A stretch of DNA of 42,622 nucleotides, taken from the NCBI GenBank assembly GCA_963169675.1, contig CAUJFJ010000032.1:1-42622 (forward strand), given 5' to 3'. Below the pieces are notes generated by a model. That model was not told where the DNA came from. It was given only the letters and a program-made list of their open reading frames with translations, and made no database searches. Shown one piece after another: positions 11,059 to 19,727 of the stretch. The DNA is from Bacteroidota bacterium (lineage in GTDB: Bacteria > Bacteroidota > Bacteroidia > AKYH767-A > OLB10). Every line of letters begins with the position of its first letter. Position 1 is the first letter of the stretch. A program made the translations under genes and the position numbers.

Positions 11059-12501
11059 ATGAGCAAAAATAAATTAAGAAACAGACAAACTGCTTATTTG
11101 AGCACCAGGATGCGCATAGTAATCGGTGCTTCAATTTTTGCAGCAGCATCATTATTATTGATTGTTGTATTCAATATTTCGGATGTTAAAGAGTCCCGAG
11201 CATTTAGTTCAGGTGATTACCGGACAACAACGTCCGGCGATTGGTCCGACAATAATACATGGGAAGTTTATGATGGCGAAAACTGGAGTAGTGCTGCAAT
11301 GCCTCCTGGACCAGGAGTAAAAACAATTGTTGTTACAGCTGGTAACGAACTTGCGGTTACGGAAGAGGTCTCTCTGTCTGAACTTATCATTGAAGAAGGC
11401 GGTAATGTCAGATTAGATGCTAACTCTCTCAGATTGATGAAAACTGATGCAAAAGGCGGAATCCTTTGTAAAGGTAAGCTCGACATGGGAACTGCTATTA
11501 TTGAAGGTGATGGTGATTTTATTGTTGAATCAGGAGCAACCCTTTATATTGGGTCTGATTCCGGAATAGATAAAAAAGGTGCATCCGGTAATATCCAGTT
11601 GCGTGGTAAAAGGGAGTTTTCAAAAGACGCTTCCTATGTCTTTAATGGCACTATTCAGCAACATTCCGGAAATGGTTTACCAACTGTCCTTAGATATTTG
11701 GCCATTCAGAATACATCAGGTGTAGAATTGGATCAGTCATTCTTTGTGATGGATACTCTAGCTTTGAGAAATGGTATTTTAAAAACAGGAAGATATGTTG
11801 TTACGATTGGTTCATCAACAACTGCTCCTGGATATGTTGAAAGTGTCAAAGGTGCTGTTAGTGGAAAATTAAAGAGATGGTATGGTCCATCAAATTTTAA
11901 AGAAGTTGTTTTCCCGGTAACGGATACTAAAGCTGTAAATATATTTTCGTTCACTTCTGATGTTCCTGAATTTCAAAAAGGAATGATTGAGTTAAATTAT
12001 CATGAGGGCTCTTTGAATAATGTTTCATCCAATCCATTTGATGCCCGTCAGGTTGTTGTAGGAATCACGGAACAAGGTTATTATACAGCACTGTTGTCGA
12101 ATGGTCCGGAAGAGGCATGGTTGAAAATCACTTCTGCAGTTGCAGGCGCTGACCGACTCAATAAAATATCCTGGAAAATTTCTAAATCTGCCAGAACAAA
12201 ACAGAATACAGATGAATCTGTTAAACTGGCAAGCAATGAAAATATTCAAAATATTGTTTTTGGGCCAAATCCGTTTAAAGATACATTCTTTGTGAGATTT
12301 CACAGTGATGCTTCTTCGCTCGCATTTGTTCAGTTAATGAATGCCGGTGGACAACTTGTATACAATGAGCAAATGAATGTTTATGAAGGCAGCAATCAAT
12401 TTCAGTATAAAGCTAAAAGTGCATTACCTCCCGGAGTATACATGTTAAGAATTAGCAATACCAGTGAAATTCATACAATGAAAGTCATAAAAGAAGATTA
12501 A
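11059..12501 (+). CDS. Secreted beta-rich protein with T9SS type A sorting domain
   Basis: N-terminal hydrophobic segment IVIGASIFAAASLLLIVVF; repetitive beta-type sequence (G8-like 'GDWSDNNTWE...'); C-terminus 'VFGPNPFKDTFFVRF...PPGVYMLRISNTSEIHTMKVIKED'. Starts 20 nt after the previous stop. Confidence 0.8.
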   Translation: MSKNKLRNRQTAYLSTRMRIVIGASIFAAASLLLIVVFNISDVKESRAFSSGDYRTTTSGDWSDNNTWEVYDGENWSSAAMPPGPGVKTIVVTAGNELAVTEEVSLSELIIEEGGNVRLDANSLRLMKTDAKGGILCKGKLDMGTAIIEGDGDFIVESGATLYIGSDSGIDKKGASGNIQLRGKREFSKDASYVFNGTIQQHSGNGLPTVLRYLAIQNTSGVELDQSFFVMDTLALRNGILKTGRYVVTIGSSTTAPGYVESVKGAVSGKLKRWYGPSNFKEVVFPVTDTKAVNIFSFTSDVPEFQKGMIELNYHEGSLNNVSSNPFDARQVVVGITEQGYYTALLSNGPEEAWLKITSAVAGADRLNKISWKISKSARTKQNTDESVKLASNENIQNIVFGPNPFKDTFFVRFHSDASSLAFVQLMNAGGQLVYNEQMNVYEGSNQFQYKAKSALPPGVYMLRISNTSEIHTMKVIKED

Positions 12502-12516
12502 CTTTATATTCAAAGT

Positions 12517-12558
12517 AAAAAAAAAAGAGCGGATGATTATTCATTCCGCTCTTTTTTA
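12517..12558. terminator. Bidirectional Rho-independent terminator between convergent genes
   Basis: AAAAAAAGAGCGGATGA-TTAT-TCATTCCGCTCTTTTTT between the + strand T9SS gene and the - strand sugar transferase. Confidence 0.75.
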
Positions 12559-12559
12559 A

Positions 12560-13666
12560 TTAGTTGCTTCTTGCCCGTTTAATAAAAATCTGATTAAAGG
12601 CTTTGAAAAAATACCTGATGTCAGTCTTGATTGGATTTTTTTCATAACTCCTCAAGTACTTTAATTCAGACTCCATTATTTCATCAAGTGTTTTAGGAAG
12701 GTCAGCATAGAATGGAGGTATGAGACCGGGTGTATGCTTTAATCTCTTTTCTTTAAGTTCTTCAGAGTAAAGTGATAAATATTGCTTGCTTAGTGGTCTT
12801 ACTCCGACAATTTTAAGATCGCCTTTCAGAAGATTAATGATCATCGGTAATTCATCCAGCCAATACTTGCGCATAAATTTACCTAAAGTTGAAATTCTGA
12901 AATCGTCTTTAAATTTACCACCTTCCTGAAGCTGGTTCCTTTCATAGATGTATTGCTGCAGATATTCTGAAAAAGGATGCATCGTTCGGAATTTATATAC
13001 ACTAATTATTTTACCTCCTTTACCAAATCGTCTCATCTTGCAGATTGGACCATAAGAAGGTTCTTCATCAAATGCAGGTTCGTCTATTTTACGAACAACA
13101 AAATACATTTTACCATTAATTTTCCTTTCATCAATAACACTAAACCCACAACTGTACAATCTACCAAGCGTTTCTGTTCTTGATATGACACGGTTGCGTC
13201 CACCGGTTATTTTGAAATAGATCTTTTTGGTAATGGGTAATTTTGGGAATATTCTTTTCAGAATAAAGTCGAGGGTGTAATATATGTGTGAAAGTCCCCA
13301 GGGATACTTGTGAAGTATCCGATATTTCCGGTCTCCCTTTGTTTCTACGCACCCAACAAATAAACCTTCCTTTGGTAATTTACTGTTTACTGCCTCAAAA
13401 AATTTATTTATTCTTTGAATGTCATTTATTCTGGCAAAATTCACCAGTGTCTCAAAGTAATTGTCTGATAAAGCGTAAACATTGAAAGCGGTTTTGGTCA
13501 TCAAAACCATCGTGCGGTCATTCTCCAGATTAATGAAATCAGACAAATAGTCGTAGACTTCAGGCCCCGGATCTTTTAGAATGGAGTTTTTTAAGTTTCC
13601 AAACTTGAATAAGTCGCGTAATTTACCCTCAGCCTTTTCGCGTTGTACAATTAAACTATTCCTCAT
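12560..13666 (-). CDS. Polyprenyl-phosphate sugar phosphotransferase-like protein (bacterial sugar transferase family) with atypical N-terminus
   Basis: C-terminal half 'YGPICKMRRFGKGGKIISVYKFRTM...ISTLGKFMRKYWLDELPMIINLLKGDLKIVGVRPL..QY...YSEELKEKRLKHTPGLIPP' matches WcaJ/WbaP catalytic domain motifs. Confidence 0.85.
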   Translation of the reverse strand: MRNSLIVQREKAEGKLRDLFKFGNLKNSILKDPGPEVYDYLSDFINLENDRTMVLMTKTAFNVYALSDNYFETLVNFARINDIQRINKFFEAVNSKLPKEGLFVGCVETKGDRKYRILHKYPWGLSHIYYTLDFILKRIFPKLPITKKIYFKITGGRNRVISRTETLGRLYSCGFSVIDERKINGKMYFVVRKIDEPAFDEEPSYGPICKMRRFGKGGKIISVYKFRTMHPFSEYLQQYIYERNQLQEGGKFKDDFRISTLGKFMRKYWLDELPMIINLLKGDLKIVGVRPLSKQYLSLYSEELKEKRLKHTPGLIPPFYADLPKTLDEIMESELKYLRSYEKNPIKTDIRYFFKAFNQIFIKRARSN

Positions 13667-13743
13667 TTAATATTTGATTTTAGAAGAAAAGTCTGAAGAG
13701 TTTTGCATTCTGAGTCGGCCGCACAAAACCCTGATTTTGAGTG

Positions 13744-13774
13744 TAAATTTAATGTTTTATTAAACTCAGCGCAA
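13744..13774 (-). promoter_or_regulatory. Candidate Bacteroidota promoter for the sugar transferase gene
   Basis: On the minus strand: TTG - 20 nt - TAAATTTA, close to the -33 TTG / -7 TAnnTTTG consensus, about 80 nt upstream of the start codon. Confidence 0.35.
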
Positions 13775-13949
13775 TAGGCAAATACATATACTTATACACT
13801 TCGATTGTTATTAAATTGTAAATAATTGATATCCAGTCAATTGAAAATATATTCGGATGTCAAATCAATTGACGAAATCAAGTAGTTCAATTTAATACGA
13901 GAATTGACTAAAACACAAGTAACAGTAAATCAGATGATTGCTATTTACG

Positions 13950-15113
13950 TCAATTTTTAGGAGGAAGCAAAGAAGCCAGGGCAACGAACATCCAGGCATT
14001 TGACCACCTCATGAAAGAAGGCTTTTCAGTGAATTGAGCATATTTCCTGAAATAAAAATACCCTTTGGGATCTTGCATAGTTCTGATCATGTAACTGGCA
14101 ACATTGGTGGCAATCTCTGTTTGATCAAATCGGGTTAATGTTAGAATGCTCTGACCTGCTGCTGTGCAATCGACAGGGAAAGTTTTATTGCTGAAAAATT
14201 TAGGTATTTCATTATTTTCAAAGAATGTATTCAAATAGTATTTAAAACCATTTGCAAGGTGATTTGAAAAGGAATTGTCATTGGTGCAAATTTGAAATTC
14301 ATGAAAGCAATCCAATACATATCCTGTATGATAATTGTCAATCCATTCCCCTTTATTCATAGCAGCATATTTCCAGGAACCGTCGATTTGTTGTTGGTTT
14401 GCTACATAGGTTGCTGCCAGCTTCGCAGGATGCAACAGTTTTTCATCTTTGGTAATACTGTATACCTGAGAAAGTAATCTGACCCCTTTCATACTGGCAT
14501 TGAATACCTGTTGTGTATCAAATGGAGAATAGGAAAAGCAAAAAGTTCCGTCCTCATAATGAGTTCTTTTTATATCATTGAGCACAAAAAGAGAAGCGCT
14601 TTTGCATAGATCACCCACTGATGCATCTTTAGTGAAGCAATAGTATTTAAAAAGTGCATTTGTTATAAATCCTGTAGCAACAATGGTTGGCTGATATGCG
14701 GGAATTTTAGCATATCTCGATTCCCAATCGAAGTCGTATCCCCAACAGGCGCCGTGAAATCCTTTCGGAATCATTTCAGTAAGTTTTGAAATGAGCGGGT
14801 TGCATTTTTTTTCTAACTCGCTTTTAGAAAGTAAATTCTTTTCACCCATAATGGTGTAGGCCTGAATACAAAGACCTAATGTAACCGGATTTAAACCTTT
14901 TTTTATTAAGAGTATAGGTCTTAAATTCAAAGGTGATCTTTTTACAAGTTGTTGCAGGCCAAATCTGAGCAACTTGCTACTCCGAAGAAGCGGTACATTA
15001 ACCAACGGGGATTTTAGAGCATCATAAGGATCATAGCCATGATAATTTTCTGCTTCAATATATTGCTGTAATTTATAAAATGCTTCTACTGCATTTGTTG
15101 CTTCCTGTTGCAT
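13950..15113 (-). CDS. Alpha/alpha-toroid-like protein of an exopolysaccharide locus (function unknown)
   Basis: Predominantly helical repeats with aromatic/Gly motifs 'WGYDFDWESR', 'DGSWKYAA..GEWIDNYHTGYVLDCFHEF', 'FMRWSNAWMF' typical of (alpha/alpha)6 toroid glycan-acting folds. Confidence 0.6.
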   Translation of the reverse strand: MQQEATNAVEAFYKLQQYIEAENYHGYDPYDALKSPLVNVPLLRSSKLLRFGLQQLVKRSPLNLRPILLIKKGLNPVTLGLCIQAYTIMGEKNLLSKSELEKKCNPLISKLTEMIPKGFHGACWGYDFDWESRYAKIPAYQPTIVATGFITNALFKYYCFTKDASVGDLCKSASLFVLNDIKRTHYEDGTFCFSYSPFDTQQVFNASMKGVRLLSQVYSITKDEKLLHPAKLAATYVANQQQIDGSWKYAAMNKGEWIDNYHTGYVLDCFHEFQICTNDNSFSNHLANGFKYYLNTFFENNEIPKFFSNKTFPVDCTAAGQSILTLTRFDQTEIATNVASYMIRTMQDPKGYFYFRKYAQFTEKPSFMRWSNAWMFVALASLLPPKN

Positions 15114-15115
15114 CT

Positions 15116-17257
15116 TTATAATGTGATTCTTTCTCCTTGTAATGCAATAGATCGTAATGCTTTGAATGTGGCATCGAAAGTGATGTATTGTTCTTCAAAC
15201 GGAACAGGGCATTCTTTACCGGTTTCTATATTCTTCAGAAAATTGGTTACTTCCGAATTGTGTCCTTTATCTATGCCTTTTACATTTTTTGTTACAGCCG
15301 TTTTTCCATAAATTTTTAAACTGCTGAAATCATCAATGATTCCAATTCTGCCTGCAAAGAAAACTTCCAGATATTCTTTAGGAAGGTCTTTATTTCCATT
15401 GGAGAAATAAGAAATATTCGCAATGCTGCCATTTTCGAAATGAAGATTAATAGTAACTGTATCATTATTGTTATTGGTGTCAGGCATTGCAACGGCACTT
15501 ACTGATATGATTTTGGAGCCCGTAAGATGCATTGCCAGATCTATAAAATGACATGCTTCTCCAATGATTCTTCCGCCACCAATTTTTTTATCGTGAATCC
15601 AGTGGTCGGCAGGTACTATACCTGCATTGATTCTGTAATTTATGCTTACCGGGGTTTTACCTGCTGATTCAATGGTGTTTTTTAGAGACACCACCAATGG
15701 AGAAAATCGTCTGTTGAATCCAACCATTAATGACTTTCCGGATTTTTGGTAAATTTCTTTGATAGATTCAAGTTCTTCTTCATTCATACAAAGTGGTTTT
15801 TCTACAAAAACATTTTTACCACTTTTCAATCCTTTAATTACATATTCTGCGTGAGAGTCGTGACGTGTTGCTATAAATATTGTATTTATCTCTGCATCAT
15901 TAAGAATTTCATCCGGATTTCCGGTGCATAATGAGAAATTGTATTTGTCTGCAAGATTTCTGGCATTTGCTGGTCGTGCCGTTGCTATTCCTTTTAGTTT
16001 TCCGGAGTCTCCAATTGCCGGTAGCAGGAAGTTTTGTGCGAAATTTCCGGCACCTATAAAACCGATTACTGGTTTATTTCCTGTGGATGGTGTATTTGTT
16101 GGGATTTGTTTTCGAACCGATCTTGCAATTTCTTTGCTGATATCGTAATTTAATACTATGGCCTGAAAAGGTTCACTTCTGGACACAACCAAATCATAAG
16201 CTTTGATAGAATCTGAGAAGGGGAACCGATGTGTAATTAGTGGATCAATATTGATTTTTCCTGAACGAATCAACTCGAGAAATGCACCCATATTCCTGTT
16301 TTCTGTCCACCTTACATATCCAAAAGGATAGTCAATACCTTTTTCTTCATAGGCACTGTCATAGCGGCCCGGTCCATAAGAACAAGACATTCTCAAATCA
16401 AGTTCTTTTCTAAAATAGTTGGTTCTCTTAAATCCGGTAGGAACTGCTCCTACAACTACTACTTTTCCCTTTTGTTTACATATCTCTCCAGAAAAATCAA
16501 TAGGGTCGGTAGATGACGATCCGGCAGTAATTATTACCGCATCAACACCATATCCATCAGTAAGTGATTCTATCGCTTGTGTAAGTCCTTCATTGCCTCT
16601 TAAGAAAGCCATGTCAGCTCCATTTTTTAAAGCTGTTTCTATCTGTTTCGGATCAATATCAATACCAACAGTTCGTACTCCTGAGGCATGTAACATTTGA
16701 AGTGTTAATTGACCGATCAAACCTAAGCCTATTACAGCTGCTGTTTCTCCAAGGCGTAAATCGGCTTGTCTGATTCCTTGTAATGCGATTGCGCCCAAAG
16801 TGGCTAGTGAAGCGTGCTCTGTTGATACATTGTTCGGTATTTTGACAGCTAGATTTTTTGGAATAGCAACCACTTCTGCGTGATTTGCTGAATTTCCTCC
16901 GCATGCTACCAAATCACCAATACGGAATTCAGTAACATCTGGTGCAACTTCTATTACTTCGCCTGCACTGCAATATCCAAGTGGAGTAGGGGCATCCAGC
17001 TTATTCATCACCATCCGGTAAGTGTTCATTATACCGAATGTTTTAGCTGTCTGAATTACTTTCTTAACCTCATCTTTTCTTGCTCGGGCTTTACCTATAT
17101 ATCCTAATCGGGCATCCTTTACAGTCTTTCCTTCAGTACCGGCACTTATAAGAGAAAAATAATTTCTTACCAGTATGCAGCCATTGTTTAAAGCCGGGAA
17201 AGGAACCTCAAGTAATGTCATTTTACCATCTTTCAGGTTTTGGGTTATTTGTTCCAT
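15116..17257 (-). CDS. Fused zinc-type alcohol dehydrogenase / Gfo-Idh-MocA family oxidoreductase
   Basis: N-terminal MDR half ('PLGYCSAGEVIEVAPDVTEFRIGDLVACGG', 'AAVIGLGLIGQLTLQMLHASGVRTVGIDID'); C-terminal half 'KPVIGFIGAGNFAQNFLLPAI...HDSHAEYVIKGLKSGKNVFVEKPLCMNEEEL' is canonical Gfo/Idh/MocA. Confidence 0.9.
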   Translation of the reverse strand: MEQITQNLKDGKMTLLEVPFPALNNGCILVRNYFSLISAGTEGKTVKDARLGYIGKARARKDEVKKVIQTAKTFGIMNTYRMVMNKLDAPTPLGYCSAGEVIEVAPDVTEFRIGDLVACGGNSANHAEVVAIPKNLAVKIPNNVSTEHASLATLGAIALQGIRQADLRLGETAAVIGLGLIGQLTLQMLHASGVRTVGIDIDPKQIETALKNGADMAFLRGNEGLTQAIESLTDGYGVDAVIITAGSSSTDPIDFSGEICKQKGKVVVVGAVPTGFKRTNYFRKELDLRMSCSYGPGRYDSAYEEKGIDYPFGYVRWTENRNMGAFLELIRSGKINIDPLITHRFPFSDSIKAYDLVVSRSEPFQAIVLNYDISKEIARSVRKQIPTNTPSTGNKPVIGFIGAGNFAQNFLLPAIGDSGKLKGIATARPANARNLADKYNFSLCTGNPDEILNDAEINTIFIATRHDSHAEYVIKGLKSGKNVFVEKPLCMNEEELESIKEIYQKSGKSLMVGFNRRFSPLVVSLKNTIESAGKTPVSINYRINAGIVPADHWIHDKKIGGGRIIGEACHFIDLAMHLTGSKIISVSAVAMPDTNNNNDTVTINLHFENGSIANISYFSNGNKDLPKEYLEVFFAGRIGIIDDFSSLKIYGKTAVTKNVKGIDKGHNSEVTNFLKNIETGKECPVPFEEQYITFDATFKALRSIALQGERITL

Positions 17258-17262
17258 TAGCC

Positions 17263-18375
17263 TTAATTTTTATTGTCAATTACATCCATGAATGCATCTG
17301 TGAAATTCTGCACCATTTTTGTTTCAGTGAATTTTTGTTTATACAGTTCGCGACTCTTTTTACCCATCGATATTCTCAGGCCGCTGTCAGATATCAATTG
17401 TTTAGCCCTTTCAGCTATTTCAACAGGAGAGCTGGGCTTAACTATGAAACCATTTACCTGATCAATTACTGATTCAATGATCGCTCCTTTATCTGTAGAA
17501 ATTACCGGAAGTCCCGAAGCCATTGCCTCTACAATGACCCAAGGATGTCCCTCAGGTTCCCGTGGTGTAAATATGAATAAATCGCTTTTTAAAAGGTATT
17601 CAAATTTATTTTTGCTTACAGAAGAACTATAAAACGTCACGGGCAAATTTTCTTTTTGAATAATTGCCAGACATTTTTCTTTGGTTTCATTTTTTCGCCA
17701 TTCGCCAATGATATCCATAACAAATGTTCCGGGTTGTTCTCTTTGAAGAATAGTGATCGCATCTATTACGTCTTCTATTCCTTTAGAGGACTGAAGATTG
17801 GCAAGATAAATAAGCTTAACAGGGTAGTCAGTGTTATATTGATGTTCCGGAATATGGTAGTTTCCTCCATTCGGAACAACATAAATTCTATGTTCCGGAA
17901 AAAAGTCACGAAACAAATATTTTAAATTATGCCCAAGTACTATTACACCTTTAGGTATTTTGAGTGTGAAAGCAACAAACATACGGGTGGAAGATGAAGC
18001 ATTGTCAAGCCATCTTTTAAAATCACTACCCCTAAGTTGAATCATTACTTTGCTTCTGCATAGAAAGCAGATGTATAGAAATACCGAATCTTTTAAAAAA
18101 CCAAGAGTTGCCTGGCTGATTGGTATTAATACAATATCAGGTCGTTTAGTAAGTAGTATTTTTATGAGCTTAAAATAAATAGATAAATTGGTAATTACTT
18201 TTTTGATGCTGAATTTTCCCAGAGTAGCCAGTGTTTCATTAGCTTTAACATCGAGATACAATAGCTCAAAATTGTCTTTTAATCCAGAATTTATCAGAAT
18301 TTCAAATGCCACCGATGGACCCATGTATGGTGGAGGTAGTTTTCCTAGTATAAGCAGCTTTTTCTTATTGCTCAT
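17263..18375 (-). CDS. Glycosyltransferase family 4 protein
   Basis: 'GKLPPPYMGPSVAFEILINSG' N-terminus; 'FIFTPREPEGHPWVIVEAMASGLPVISTDKGAIIESVIDQVNGFIVKPSSPVEIAE' GT-B C-terminal motif. Confidence 0.9.
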   Translation of the reverse strand: MSNKKKLLILGKLPPPYMGPSVAFEILINSGLKDNFELLYLDVKANETLATLGKFSIKKVITNLSIYFKLIKILLTKRPDIVLIPISQATLGFLKDSVFLYICFLCRSKVMIQLRGSDFKRWLDNASSSTRMFVAFTLKIPKGVIVLGHNLKYLFRDFFPEHRIYVVPNGGNYHIPEHQYNTDYPVKLIYLANLQSSKGIEDVIDAITILQREQPGTFVMDIIGEWRKNETKEKCLAIIQKENLPVTFYSSSVSKNKFEYLLKSDLFIFTPREPEGHPWVIVEAMASGLPVISTDKGAIIESVIDQVNGFIVKPSSPVEIAERAKQLISDSGLRISMGKKSRELYKQKFTETKMVQNFTDAFMDVIDNKN

Positions 18376-19633
18376 TTTTTTCTTTCATTGCTTCTACAGG
18401 TAATGCCAACATACACATTATCGGTATGAAAACATACATAAGTGGTGGATACAATAATGGTGTGGTACTAATGGAATATAAAGCTATAATTGCTAGTGCG
18501 CCCACTCCAAGAAATTGCATCGACATGGAATATCGGAGTAGTCGTACTCCAACGTTTAAGAGCAACATAATATAAAGGAAAAGTCCAATGAATCCAATAC
18601 TCATTAGAATTCTTATGAAGTCATTGTGTGATCCTTTCGAAATGTACATGTAAGGAACATTTAATGATAGGGGTAATCCAAAAAACTGGACAAAAGTGTT
18701 TTTTTCAAAGAAGTAATCCAGGAATGAATTCCACCTTCCAACACGGCCATGGAATAACATGTCATTGTCTTTTTCTCCTTCGTAAACCTTTATGTCTGTC
18801 TCAATCAATGGCATTACCTTTTCATCAATGGCATCTTGTCCAAGAAAATAGATCATTCCTGCTGCCATTCCAATGAAAGCTAGTCCGAATATGGCATTTC
18901 TTCGGAAGTTGTAAAACAGGAATAGGATCATGATAACACCTACTACTGCATAGGAAGCTGTGTGGTGAATATTAAATAGAATTGCTGTTGATACAATAAA
19001 TGCAAAAGCAAGTAAAGATGTTTTTTTAGTAGCAGTTGCAGGAGTATCTTTTACCAAAAAGGAATAACAGAATATTAATAAACCAACCGACATATAAATG
19101 GCGTAGTTCATGACATCCGAAAAATTTCCCTGGAATCTTTCAAATCCCCGGCTTATCTGGACATTGATTGGCTGAAATACAATTTCATAACCAAATGAAA
19201 GCACAACAAATATTGTGGAGTAAATGAATGACTGAAGCACTCCATACAAATCACGCTTACTGTGAATAAGTGTTCTTGTGAAAAAATACATATAACACAT
19301 GAATCCCATTTTTAAACTGAATTCAATTGCATCTAATGAAAATGCATCACTAACCAGCAATGCAACACATGAAATTCCGGTTATCAATGAAAAAATGCCC
19401 ATGTAGGTATCAAGCCGAGAATAATTGGGCTTTTTCATAACTATGGCAGCATAAATAGCGAAAAAAGGTGTTAGTACTCCTACGATGTAATTCGGTGAGA
19501 GAAAAGGAGAGAATTCTTTCAGGTAGTAAAAATTATCAATGATTGGCCTTAGTAATACTAAGAACACAAACCATCTGATAGAAATTGGTAGATCCCTGAC
19601 CCATGCCCGCCAGTCACTGAAAGTCATTAACAT
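18365..19633 (-). CDS. O-antigen polymerase/ligase-like (Wzy-type) membrane protein
   Basis: About ten hydrophobic helices with a large extracytoplasmic loop ('GRVGRWNSFLDYFFEKN...YISKGSHNDFIRILMSIGFIGLFLYI'); overlaps the adjacent GT gene by 11 nt. Confidence 0.8.
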   Translation of the reverse strand: MLMTFSDWRAWVRDLPISIRWFVFLVLLRPIIDNFYYLKEFSPFLSPNYIVGVLTPFFAIYAAIVMKKPNYSRLDTYMGIFSLITGISCVALLVSDAFSLDAIEFSLKMGFMCYMYFFTRTLIHSKRDLYGVLQSFIYSTIFVVLSFGYEIVFQPINVQISRGFERFQGNFSDVMNYAIYMSVGLLIFCYSFLVKDTPATATKKTSLLAFAFIVSTAILFNIHHTASYAVVGVIMILFLFYNFRRNAIFGLAFIGMAAGMIYFLGQDAIDEKVMPLIETDIKVYEGEKDNDMLFHGRVGRWNSFLDYFFEKNTFVQFFGLPLSLNVPYMYISKGSHNDFIRILMSIGFIGLFLYIMLLLNVGVRLLRYSMSMQFLGVGALAIIALYSISTTPLLYPPLMYVFIPIMCMLALPVEAMKEKNEQ

Positions 19634-19727
19634 AACAAGGGCAAAGTTAATATTTTATTCGGTACTGAATAGGATACAGGTAAAAGCCAACTCAACCTGA
19701 ATTTGATGGTGTTGGGAATTTAAACAG

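Noticed and set aside
13667-13949. Possible ncRNA gene in the ~280-bp intergenic region
   Set aside because: No strong stem-loop with terminator found by eye; promoter-like elements are explained by the adjacent sugar transferase gene.
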